Shown in pieces: positions 1-5,737 of a stretch of 8,600 nt of DNA; the first letter of the stretch is position 1, and every line of letters starts with the position of its first letter. The DNA comes from an uncultured Solobacterium sp. (GTDB lineage: Bacteria; Bacillota_I; Bacilli_A; Erysipelotrichales; Erysipelotrichaceae). The notes under the pieces were generated by a model that saw only the letters and a list, made by a program, of their open reading frames with translations, made no database searches and had not been told where the DNA came from. A program made the translations under genes and the position numbers. Location: contig CALBKL010000374.1 in the NCBI GenBank assembly GCA_937895985.1, positions 1 to 8,600 of the forward strand, in the 5' to 3' direction.

Positions 1-2
1 TA

Positions 3-29
3 GACATCGAACAATTCAAGAAACTATAA
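3..29 (+). CDS. C-terminal end of an upstream gene (partial)
   Basis: The third forward frame is open from the window edge and reads D-I-E-Q-F-K-K-L before TAA at 27-29. A terminator hairpin begins at the stop codon itself, which is where a gene end is expected. Eight residues are too few to identify a product, so no function is offered. The frame could be open by chance; the abutting terminator is the main support. Confidence 0.4.
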   Translation, partial: DIEQFKKL

Positions 30-52
30 AGCAGGGTAACCTGCTTTCTTTT
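28..52 (+). terminator. Rho-independent terminator of the upstream gene
   Basis: A perfect 8-bp stem (AAAGCAGG at 28-35 with CCTGCTTT at 40-47) closes a GTAA tetraloop and is followed by CTTTT. It overlaps the putative stop codon of the upstream gene and separates it from the azoreductase gene, whose start is about 25 bases further on. The U-tract is short and interrupted by one C, so termination may be incomplete. Confidence 0.75.
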
Positions 53-75
53 ATCCTTTAGGAAAGGAAGATAGT

Positions 76-636
76 ATGACAGTATTATTTGTAAATGCGG
101 CATTCCGTGAAAATTCAAGAACACATGACTTGGCACAGAAGTATTTATCAACTCTTACAGATACTGTGGAAACATTGAATCTTGGTGAAGAAAATATACG
201 ACCACTTCAAAAAGCATCTTTAGAGCAGTATTGTAAGGATTCTCGCAGCCATGTTTTTCAAGATGAAATGTATCGTTATGCCAAGCAATTTGCCAAGGCA
301 GATGAGATTGTGATTGCGGCTCCATTTTGGAATTTTGGACTACCTGCTGTATTACATGCATATTTAGAACTGGTATGTACGCAAGGTATCACCTTTGACT
401 TAAATGAAGCAGGGGAGTATTACAGTCTTTGCCAGGCGAAGAAGTTGGTGCTGATTTTAACAGCAGGAGGAAATGTGCCTGAAAATGATTGTGCAATCTC
501 CTATCTACGAACATTATGCAAAGAGTTCTGGAAGATTGAGGATGTAAGATATTACTACGCAGATGGAATTGATCTTGTGGGTGTAGATATAAGTGGAAAG
601 TTAGAAGCAGTTATCAAGCAGTATGGAAATTCATAA
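76..636 (+). CDS. FMN-dependent NAD(P)H oxidoreductase, azoreductase-like (flavodoxin_2 fold)
   Basis: A 186-residue cytoplasmic flavoprotein, probably a homodimeric FMN-dependent NAD(P)H:quinone/azo oxidoreductase. The N-terminus MTVLFVNAAFRENSRT (1-16) is a beta strand followed by the FMN phosphate-binding loop. Residues 76-107 carry the most diagnostic stretch: the strand DEIVIAAPFWNFGLPA (76-91, compare P-M-Y-N-F-x-I-P in AzoR) and then ..QGITFDL. A further strand, LVLILTAGG (124-132), matches the AzoR region that contacts the isoalloxazine ring. The length is slightly below the roughly 200 residues usual for AzoR. A good Shine-Dalgarno (AAAGGAAG, 63-70) precedes ATG 76. The gene overlaps the downstream acetyltransferase by 14 bases, so the two are probably co-transcribed. 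The physiological substrate cannot be read from sequence; quinone detoxification is as likely as azo reduction. Confidence 0.85.
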   Translation: MTVLFVNAAFRENSRTHDLAQKYLSTLTDTVETLNLGEENIRPLQKASLEQYCKDSRSHVFQDEMYRYAKQFAKADEIVIAAPFWNFGLPAVLHAYLELVCTQGITFDLNEAGEYYSLCQAKKLVLILTAGGNVPENDCAISYLRTLCKEFWKIEDVRYYYADGIDLVGVDISGKLEAVIKQYGNS

Positions 637-1126
637 AAGTAAAATAGAAGATATCCATCAAATCTTAGAAGTGATTCGTGATGCGCAGAAAAGTATGTGT
701 GATAATGGTATCCCTCAATGGCAAGATGGATATCCAAATGAAATGATTATTTCCCGGGATATACAAGCAGGAAATAGTTATGTACTTGTGGATGGAAAAC
801 GTATTGTTGGTGCTGCATATATCATTGCAGGACACGAGCCAAGCTATGACTATATAGAAGGTGGCCAATGGTTGAATGATCATCCTTGTGTTGTTGTACA
901 TCGCATTGCGGTTCGTAAAGACTACAAGGGTAAGGGCGCTGCTCGTTATATGATGGAGTTTGCGGAAAAGATAGCGATGGAACATCAACTACGGGATATT
1001 CGTATTGATACACACCATGATAATATTCCAATGCGAACATTTTTAGCCAAACTAGGTTACCATGCATGCGGAACAATATACCTGAATAATGGAGATAAGC
1101 GTATTGCCTATCAAAAAACATTTTGA
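623..1126 (+). CDS. GNAT family N-acetyltransferase
   Basis: A 167-residue acetyl-CoA-dependent acyltransferase of the GNAT fold. Motif A is visible as VVHRIAVRKDYKGKGAAR (91-108): strand beta4 ending in the pyrophosphate-binding loop K102-G-K-G105-A-A107, a Q/RxxGxG/A variant. Motif B follows at 127-150, with IRIDTHHDN and N134 plus LGYHACG (144-150), giving the conserved Asn and Tyr146 typical of the family. The N-terminal region (IEDIHQILEVIRDAQ, 8-22) is the usual first helix. The start lies inside the azoreductase gene and no strong Shine-Dalgarno is seen before ATG 623, so translation is probably coupled to the upstream gene. The acceptor substrate is unknown; small-molecule amines or protein N-termini are both possible. 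The gene ends 13 bases before the convergent cca gene. Confidence 0.88.
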   Translation: MEIHKSKIEDIHQILEVIRDAQKSMCDNGIPQWQDGYPNEMIISRDIQAGNSYVLVDGKRIVGAAYIIAGHEPSYDYIEGGQWLNDHPCVVVHRIAVRKDYKGKGAARYMMEFAEKIAMEHQLRDIRIDTHHDNIPMRTFLAKLGYHACGTIYLNNGDKRIAYQKTF

Positions 1127-1130
1127 AAAG

Positions 1131-1156
1131 AAAAACGCACTAGTCAGTGCGTTTTA
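1131..1156. terminator. Bidirectional terminator between convergent GNAT and cca genes
   Basis: A perfect 10-bp stem (AAAACGCACT at 1132-1141 with AGTGCGTTTT at 1146-1155) closes a 4-base loop. On the + strand it ends in TTTTATT and serves the acetyltransferase gene. On the minus strand it ends in TTTTTCTTTTC and serves cca. The cca stop codon (1140-1142) lies in the stem and loop, so the end of cca is itself part of the hairpin. Confidence 0.88.
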
Positions 1157-2321
1157 TTATGTCTATGAGAATTTTAGCATCGTTATTTTCAGGATGATGA
1201 ATGACTTCATCTAAACATGCATGTAATGCATCTGCGATTTCTTTTCCCTGATAACCAAGCTCTTTGATGGTATTACCGTCTATCGCAAGATGCTTTAGTA
1301 GGTAGGGTTCGCTAGCATCTTGTATTTCATAATAGTATGCAAGCATGTTATATCTTGGGTAATCTGTATCAATTGCATAGCGATATGTATGATAGATATC
1401 GAATGGAATATTAAGTTTAGATAAGAACTGTTTTAATTCGATCTTGGATGTAAGACTCTTTGTTGAATATTTGATACAGTTTAGAATCACAGTTTGTTCT
1501 GCGCTTGAATATTTCAGACGTTCTAAGATTTCCTTTACGTTAGGAATGTCCTTGAGTAGAATTGCCATGCGAATATTTGCGTCAAGCGGAGATCGCATAA
1601 TTGCGTTTAAAGTGTATTGGATAATGCTATTGGTTAATTCAGGAATAAATATCTGAATGACATCACTATATTCTGAAAGGATAGAAGGGAGGGCATTTGT
1701 TTCTAGAATACCAACCCACTCGTTATGAATGCGTTCTTCTGAGATATAGTGTAGTAAATCTTTTTGTTTGTGTATTGCGGTTGCAGTTTTCTCTTCGATT
1801 GTAAATGAGAGTCTTCCTGCAAAGCGTAATGCGCGTAGAATACGCAGTGCATCTTCATCAATACGTTCATTTGGATTACCGATGCAACGGATTATCTTAT
1901 GTTGTAAATCATCAATACCACCAAAGAAGTCGATTAAGCCTTCGCTATTGTTATAGCATAGTGCGTTAATCGTAAAGTCGCGACGTTTACAATCTTCCTT
2001 GATACTCTTAGAGAATGAGACTCCAGATGGATGGCGATGGTCTTCGTAGAGATTCTCACTACGGAACGTAGTAATTTCAACAGGCTGTTTATTAGACAGT
2101 ACAGTAATAGTGCCGTGCTGAATACCTGTTTGAAATACACGGTAGTTAGAGAATACTTGCAACATCTCTTGTGGAGTTGCGTCTGTTGTTAAGTCGTAAT
2201 CATGGATTGGTAGTTCCAACAATGCATTACGAATTGCACCACCAACAACATATGCACTATAACCATTTTTATTTAACAAGTCGATGAGAACTTGGATGTA
2301 ATCTGGAATCTGAATTTTCAT
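1140..2321 (-). CDS. cca: CCA tRNA nucleotidyltransferase (class II)
   Basis: A 393-residue enzyme that builds or repairs the 3'-terminal CCA of tRNAs from CTP and ATP, close in length to B. subtilis Cca (about 397). Motif A is VVGGAIRNALLEL (25-37) followed by HDYDLTTDATP (40-50), with the metal-binding pair D41 and D43. Motif B is RRDFTINAL (113-121). Motif C/D contains the nucleotide-selecting EDxxR (E156-D157-A-L-R160) in DEDALRILRALRFAGR, and ISEERIHNEW (193-202) matches motif E. The usual GGxVRD is GGAIRN here, with Asn32 replacing Asp. An A-only or CC-only nucleotidyltransferase or a poly(A) polymerase is possible in class II, but the length and the apparent single copy fit full CCA addition. 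ATG 2321 has no Shine-Dalgarno (upstream CTATAATAGAATT). The last codons form the terminator shared with the GNAT gene. Confidence 0.93.
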   Translation of the reverse strand: MKIQIPDYIQVLIDLLNKNGYSAYVVGGAIRNALLELPIHDYDLTTDATPQEMLQVFSNYRVFQTGIQHGTITVLSNKQPVEITTFRSENLYEDHRHPSGVSFSKSIKEDCKRRDFTINALCYNNSEGLIDFFGGIDDLQHKIIRCIGNPNERIDEDALRILRALRFAGRLSFTIEEKTATAIHKQKDLLHYISEERIHNEWVGILETNALPSILSEYSDVIQIFIPELTNSIIQYTLNAIMRSPLDANIRMAILLKDIPNVKEILERLKYSSAEQTVILNCIKYSTKSLTSKIELKQFLSKLNIPFDIYHTYRYAIDTDYPRYNMLAYYYEIQDASEPYLLKHLAIDGNTIKELGYQGKEIADALHACLDEVIHHPENNDAKILIDIIKRTD

Positions 2322-2502
2322 AATTCTATTATAGTTGGATTATTCAAGAATGGATAGAAATCCTCATAATAGTGTCAAATATCGCATGAAATGCGCGTAT
2401 TTATCTGATTTCTCCTTTTATTTCATTCCACAACATCTTATGATTATCATAGAACATAAATGATTTAGGATTAAAAACAATTCACTGTAAGGAGGATTTT
2501 AA
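2322..2502. other. Divergent intergenic region between cca and ispF
   Basis: This 181-base AT-rich region separates the two divergent genes and must hold both promoters. On the minus strand it holds the candidate cca boxes. On the + strand the best -10 candidate is TATCAT at 2445-2450, with a weak TTCATT 17 bases upstream. A small inverted repeat (CGCAT-GAA-ATGCG, 2383-2395) lies between them. The ispF Shine-Dalgarno AAGGAGG lies at 2489-2495. I see no ORF, tRNA or riboswitch-like structure. Confidence 0.5.
2328..2333 (-). promoter_or_regulatory. Putative cca -10 box at leaderless distance
   Basis: On the minus strand TATAAT runs from 2333 to 2328, then AGAATT, then the cca ATG at 2321. Initiation seven bases after the box would start the RNA at the A of the start codon. 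No good -35 is seen 16-18 bases upstream. A perfect TTGACA on the minus strand (2378-2373) could instead pair with a weak TATCCA (2356-2351, 16-base spacer), giving a leader of about 23 bases that still lacks a Shine-Dalgarno. Confidence 0.4.
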
Positions 2503-2979
2503 ATGAGAATCGGACAATCGACAGACATTCATCGCCTAGCAGAAGGAAGAAAACTCATCTTAGGTGGTGTGGAGATTCCTTCAGAACTAGGACTTGTAGG
2601 ACATAGTGATGCGGATGCGTTATGCCATGCGGTTGCGGAAGCTATCCTTGGCGCACTTGCATTAGGTGATCTTGGGAAATGGTTTCCAGATACCGATCCA
2701 AAATGGGAAGGTGCTGATTCAATAAAGATTCTTACGCAGGTTGGCATCATGATGCGTGAGCGTGGATATGTGATTGGAAATGTTGATAGTCTCATCATGA
2801 TTGAAAAGCCAAAGATGGCACCACATATTCAGTCTATGCGTGAAAATATTGCAAGAGCTTTAGAGTGTCATCTAGATAGCGTCAGTGTGAAAGCAACACG
2901 TGGAGAAGGCTTAGGTTTTGTTGGGAAGTCGGAAGGTGTACAAGCGCAAGCAGTTGTACTCCTTATAAAGGAGGACTAG
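2503..2979 (+). CDS. ispF: 2-C-methyl-D-erythritol 2,4-cyclodiphosphate synthase
   Basis: This is the fifth enzyme of the MEP isoprenoid pathway. It cyclises CDP-methylerythritol 2-phosphate to the 2,4-cyclodiphosphate with release of CMP, as a homotrimer with Zn at each subunit interface. The 158 residues match the family length. Zn ligands are D8 and H10 (TDIH) and H42 (DALCHA); H34-S35 is the conserved HS pair. GDLGKWFPDTDP (55-66) and GNVDSLIMIEKPKMAPHI (92-109) are signature stretches. The C-terminal loop reads K-A-T132-R-G-E135-G-L-G-F, where most homologues have K-A-T-T-T-E, so two usually conserved threonines are replaced by Arg-Gly. ATG 2503 has a near-perfect Shine-Dalgarno (AAGGAGG, 2489-2495). 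The HD gene starts 3 bases after the stop. The usual partner ispD is not in the window. Confidence 0.96.
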   Translation: MRIGQSTDIHRLAEGRKLILGGVEIPSELGLVGHSDADALCHAVAEAILGALALGDLGKWFPDTDPKWEGADSIKILTQVGIMMRERGYVIGNVDSLIMIEKPKMAPHIQSMRENIARALECHLDSVSVKATRGEGLGFVGKSEGVQAQAVVLLIKED

Positions 2980-2982
2980 TTT

Positions 2983-4206
2983 ATGTTTGCAAAAACTTCT
3001 GAAGTAAAAGTATTACGAGACCCTGTACATGGATATGTACATATTGATTTGCAGGTAATCTGGGATATTGTTAATAGCAGTTGGTTTCAACGTTTACGTC
3101 GCATTCGTCAGTTAGGTGGTGCTTATGTTGTATACCATTGTGCAGAGCATACTCGTTTTTCTCACTCCCTAGGAGTGTACGAAATTGTGCGTCGTATGGT
3201 AACAGAGGTTCCGGATATTGTTAGTGCATTAAATGAGTATGATAAGGTAACGATTATGCTGGCAGGTTTACTGCATGACATTGGTCATGGTCCATATAGT
3301 CATGCCTTTGAAGCTGTTACAGGAACATCACATGAAGAATTTACTTGTCGTATCATTGAAGAGAATACAGAAATAACAAAAATCATAGAGTCTTGTGCGA
3401 AGGGGTTAGCAAAGGATGTTGCGGATGTCATCCGTCATAAGAGTAAGAATCCATTACTTGTGCAGATGATCAGTTCGCAACTAGATGCAGATCGTATGGA
3501 TTACTTATTGCGTGATGCATACTTTACAGGTACAAAGTATGGTGAGTTTGATTTAGAGAGAATCTTACGTACGTTACGTGTCGTTGATGGTAACCGCTTG
3601 GTAGTAAAGGAAAGTGGTGTATACGCAGTGGAAAACTACATCATGGCTCGCTATCATATGTATTGGCAGATTTACTATCATCCAGTAGCACGTAGTTTTG
3701 AAACCATTCTACATCTACTCTTTAAGCGTTTAAGAGATTTAAAGAGTGTTAGTGATCCAGCTATCATTCCATTATTTAAGCCTGTTTTAACAGGGAAGAA
3801 GATTTCTTTGAAACAGTATTTCATGCTAGATGAATATGCATTTAGTTATGGTTTCTCAAGATTATGTGAACATAAAGACCCAATCGTACGTGATTTCGCG
3901 TTACGTATTCGAGACCGTAAATTATTTGCGTATTCAGAAAGTAATCCTGCGAATAATCGTAAACTTCGTCATCAGCTAAAGAAGGCTGGATATAACTTGG
4001 ATTATTATTGGTCAAAGGATGAGGTGTATCAAAAACCATATGAACCATATACAGATAGTAGAGGAGATGCGGTTTGGGTAAAGAAAAAGGATGGTACGAT
4101 AGTGGAAATGTCTAACGCATCCAATGTTGTATATAGTTTAGTGCATGGACCGGTTCATGATGAATTTAGTGTCTACTATCCAAAAGGAGTTGAACAAGCC
4201 AAATGA
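2983..4206 (+). CDS. HD domain phosphohydrolase, SAMHD1/EF1143-like (COG1078), probable dNTP triphosphohydrolase
   Basis: A 407-residue cytoplasmic metal-dependent phosphohydrolase. It opens with RDPVHGYVHID (12-22) and FQRLRRIRQLG (35-45), typical of SAMHD1 and the bacterial EF1143 group. The HD-domain metal ligands are visible: H61 in FSHSLG, H98-D99 in LLHDIGHGPYSH, and D170 in LDADRMDYLLRD. Y174 and D178 match SAMHD1 substrate-contact residues Y315 and D319. Related enzymes cleave dNTPs to nucleosides plus tripolyphosphate and control dNTP pools; the substrate here is inferred. There is no SAM domain. The Shine-Dalgarno AAAGGAGGA (2967-2975) lies inside the last ispF codons, so the gene belongs to the ispF operon. 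Its TGA overlaps the next ATG (ATGA), implying translational coupling to the membrane protein that follows. Confidence 0.9.
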   Translation: MFAKTSEVKVLRDPVHGYVHIDLQVIWDIVNSSWFQRLRRIRQLGGAYVVYHCAEHTRFSHSLGVYEIVRRMVTEVPDIVSALNEYDKVTIMLAGLLHDIGHGPYSHAFEAVTGTSHEEFTCRIIEENTEITKIIESCAKGLAKDVADVIRHKSKNPLLVQMISSQLDADRMDYLLRDAYFTGTKYGEFDLERILRTLRVVDGNRLVVKESGVYAVENYIMARYHMYWQIYYHPVARSFETILHLLFKRLRDLKSVSDPAIIPLFKPVLTGKKISLKQYFMLDEYAFSYGFSRLCEHKDPIVRDFALRIRDRKLFAYSESNPANNRKLRHQLKKAGYNLDYYWSKDEVYQKPYEPYTDSRGDAVWVKKKDGTIVEMSNASNVVYSLVHGPVHDEFSVYYPKGVEQAK

Positions 4207-4589
4207 ATCAAGAGGAACGTGCAAAAAAGTGGACGCAGGATATTCCTGAATTAGATGGGTTAACATTACAACAGCGCGTTGTCATATGTAATCAAGTATC
4301 AAAGTATATTATTTTCTTGGTTGGGTTATGGCTAACGCTTTTCTTTGTGGTCGTTTTCGTTATACTTTCCAGTGCAGATACAAACTCTGCTCTATATAAT
4401 CTACTCAATCATACAGCAGAGGCTATTAATACAATTTTCAATGGTGGTCCAAGTAAGCGGTACATGGTAGCACTACTTGAAAGTTTGCCATATATTTTAC
4501 CATTGCTTGTAGTTTTGGTAGGACCAATTTGGCTTATGATGACAGCATTCCGTAAACAAATGTTGTTTTCGGCTGCCAGGAAATTATAG
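4203..4589 (+). CDS. Small two-helix membrane protein, unknown function
   Basis: I do not recognise this 128-residue protein. It has a charged soluble N-terminus (MNQEERAKKW, 1-10), one hydrophobic helix at about 34-56 (YIIFLVGLWLTLFFVVVFVI), a polar segment of roughly 40 residues (57-94), and a second helix at about 95-116 (PYILPLLVVLVGPIWLMM). A basic tail follows (FRKQMLFSAARKL). By the positive-inside rule both ends face the cytoplasm and the polar segment lies outside. The start codon shares an ATGA with the stop of the HD phosphohydrolase, so the two proteins are probably made together, and a functional link is a reasonable inference. No catalytic motif or signal peptidase site is seen, and no terminator follows directly, so transcription may continue into the next gene. 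Confidence 0.75.
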   Translation: MNQEERAKKWTQDIPELDGLTLQQRVVICNQVSKYIIFLVGLWLTLFFVVVFVILSSADTNSALYNLLNHTAEAINTIFNGGPSKRYMVALLESLPYILPLLVVLVGPIWLMMTAFRKQMLFSAARKL

Positions 4590-4661
4590 TTTGATTGGTT
4601 GAAATCATAATATATACAAAAAAATACACTGTTATTTACAGGATATAACGAAAAGCACAAG

Positions 4662-4667
4662 TATAAT
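4662..4667 (+). promoter_or_regulatory. Candidate -10 box for the 4713 gene
   Basis: A perfect TATAAT lies 45 bases before the start codon of the anchored protein. The best -35 candidate (TTTACA, 4635-4640) is 21 bases upstream, longer than the usual 16-18, so promoter strength is doubtful. With no terminator after 4589, the gene could also be read from the ispF operon. Confidence 0.35.
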
Positions 4668-4712
4668 AGTGTTAAAGAAAAATGCTCAATCGGAGCAAAT
4701 GTGAGGTAAAAT

Positions 4713-5180
4713 ATGAATCCAATATTTATGGTGGCAGGGATACTTGTTGTATGGGCTATTGCATTTGTGGTATTTATCACACTTCAAATGAAGCGGAAGA
4801 ACGCAGAAGCAGAACTTGTTGCGGCAAGTACAACGAAAGCTATCGTGCATTTCTATGGAGATGTTTCAACAATCGATGGTAAAGATGCGGCTATATATTA
4901 TCCAATCAAGGGGCAAATGCTAGATACAATCATAGCGTTAGAACCAGGTCATCATACCTTTGTGGGTAGTTTTCAAATGACAGAGAATGGCATTGTAGTA
5001 AAAAACAAAAATTACTACGCAACAGATATTGAGTTTGAATTTGATGTCGAAATGGGCAAGACGTATAGGGTCGGTCTTTATAAAAATGTGAATCATGAAG
5101 AAAAAGTGATAATGACACTTCCACTTACTGTGAGTGGATTTGGTGCAAAAACACTATATCTTATCGCCTTCAACGAATAA
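4713..5180 (+). CDS. Membrane-anchored beta-rich protein, unknown function
   Basis: I do not recognise this 155-residue protein. One N-terminal hydrophobic helix (about 4-24) is followed by KRK at 27-29 and no signal peptidase or lipobox site, so it looks like an uncleaved anchor. The basic residues after the helix suggest the C-terminal domain stays on the cytoplasmic side. The rest (about 42-155) is beta-rich: IDGK at 54-57, LEPGHHTFVGSF at 76-87, and FEFDVEMGKTYRVGLY at 108-123. The pairing of L-x-P-G-x-H-x-F with a later G-K-x-Y-x-V recalls PEGA-type or similar small beta-sandwich domains, but this is only resemblance. The Shine-Dalgarno GTGAGG (4701-4706) precedes ATG 4713. The gene is followed by a strong terminator and preceded by a 123-base gap containing a TATAAT box. 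Confidence 0.72.
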   Translation: MNPIFMVAGILVVWAIAFVVFITLQMKRKNAEAELVAASTTKAIVHFYGDVSTIDGKDAAIYYPIKGQMLDTIIALEPGHHTFVGSFQMTENGIVVKNKNYYATDIEFEFDVEMGKTYRVGLYKNVNHEEKVIMTLPLTVSGFGAKTLYLIAFNE

Positions 5181-5191
5181 TTTAATAAATT

Positions 5192-5221
5192 ACTTCCATC
5201 AATCACGATGGAAGTTTTTTT
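5192..5221 (+). terminator. Rho-independent terminator after the anchored protein gene
   Basis: A perfect 9-bp stem (ACTTCCATC at 5192-5200 with GATGGAAGT at 5207-5215) closes a 6-base loop and runs into seven T residues (5215-5221). It ends transcription coming from the ispF-HD-membrane gene cluster before the DUF1934 gene. Confidence 0.9.
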
Positions 5222-5234
5222 ATGGGCGCAATGA

Positions 5235-5262
5235 TTGACAGGAGAGTAAGTTCGCATATAAT
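5235..5262 (+). promoter_or_regulatory. Consensus sigma-A promoter for the DUF1934 gene
   Basis: TTGACA (5235-5240) and TATAAT (5257-5262) are both perfect consensus and separated by 16 bases. Transcription should begin near 5268-5270, only about 11-13 bases before the ATG at 5281. The promoter sits directly after the preceding terminator, so this marks a new transcription unit. Confidence 0.85.
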
Positions 5263-5269
5263 CATTCAC

Positions 5270-5275
5270 GGAAGG
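5270..5275 (+). promoter_or_regulatory. Shine-Dalgarno that fixes the DUF1934 gene start
   Basis: GGAAGG lies five bases before ATG 5281. An in-frame GTG at 5275 overlaps this site and lies only about 5-7 bases from the predicted transcription start, so it is unlikely to be the initiation codon. Confidence 0.6.
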
Positions 5276-5280
5276 TGAAT

Positions 5281-5664
5281 ATGCGTATAACGGTCAAACT
5301 GATACAACATGATTTGTTAGAAGATAAGAAACAAATCTTATTGGAAACAAATGCTTTATATGATGGAAATACATTACGCTATCGCGAGGAAAACGAAGGA
5401 GGATCACATCAGGTTTACTTCGGTGATGATTATATTTCTTTCGAGCGAAAAGCAGATGTTCATACAAAAATCACCCTCTATGATAACAAGGATGGGGAAA
5501 GTACTGTGGATTCGCAGTATGGGAAAATGTACATGCAGACAAGGCTTTGTCATGCGGAAAAATGCGATGAGTACTGGTCTGTTGAGTATCAGTTATTATC
5601 GAATGACGAGGTCATACTTCACCAAAAATTATATTGGGAATTTACCCCAATAAAAAATATTTGA
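5281..5664 (+). CDS. DUF1934 family protein (YwiB-like beta-barrel)
   Basis: A 127-residue cytoplasmic protein of the DUF1934 family (B. subtilis YwiB), a small calycin-like beta-barrel whose function is unestablished. Family features include the alternating strands after MRITVKL, LRYREE, YFGDDYISFERKADVHTKI (beginning about residue 47) and YGKMYMQTRL, then a final VEYQLL..DEV pair. The location just before rpoE fits: ywiB lies near rpoE in Bacillus, although argS, its usual partner there, is absent here. ATG 5281 is preferred over the in-frame GTG at 5275 because of the Shine-Dalgarno position and promoter distance. It is transcribed from its own consensus promoter. No terminator follows, so transcripts may read through into rpoE, whose -35 box overlaps this gene's stop codon. 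Confidence 0.8.
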   Translation: MRITVKLIQHDLLEDKKQILLETNALYDGNTLRYREENEGGSHQVYFGDDYISFERKADVHTKITLYDNKDGESTVDSQYGKMYMQTRLCHAEKCDEYWSVEYQLLSNDEVILHQKLYWEFTPIKNI

Positions 5665-5689
5665 CTTTATTTGGAACTTGGGGTATAGT
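5661..5689 (+). promoter_or_regulatory. Sigma-A promoter for rpoE
   Basis: TTGACT (5661-5666) and TATAGT (5684-5689) are spaced by 17 bases. Each differs from consensus at one base. The -35 box overlaps the TGA stop of the DUF1934 gene (5662-5664). Initiation is expected near 5696, leaving a leader of about 42 bases that carries the Shine-Dalgarno AAAGGAG (5724-5730). Confidence 0.75.
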
Positions 5690-5737
5690 GCCATGGCGAA
5701 GCAAGCATAATATGCATTTGTATAAAGGAGATTTACA

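Noticed and set aside
2529..2798. Minus-strand open frame of 89 codons inside ispF
   Set aside because: It is a shadow of ispF, which has all family motifs; no Shine-Dalgarno or promoter and no recognisable product.
4592..4607. Hairpin after the two-helix membrane protein gene (TGATT/AATCA) as a terminator
   Set aside because: The stem is only 5 AT-rich pairs and is not followed by a T-tract.
4409..4780. Minus-strand open frame of 123 codons covering the 4590-4712 gap
   Set aside because: It overlaps the ends of two + strand genes with better starts, its product is low-complexity hydrophobic sequence, and no Shine-Dalgarno supports it.
4682..4882. Forward frame of 66 codons starting before the 4713 gene
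   Set aside because: It overlaps the anchored-protein gene in another frame, has a Cys/Arg-rich shadow composition and no Shine-Dalgarno.
5275..5280. GTG at 5275 as start of the DUF1934 gene
   Set aside because: It overlaps the Shine-Dalgarno and lies only about 5-7 bases from the predicted transcription start; ATG 5281 has correct spacing.
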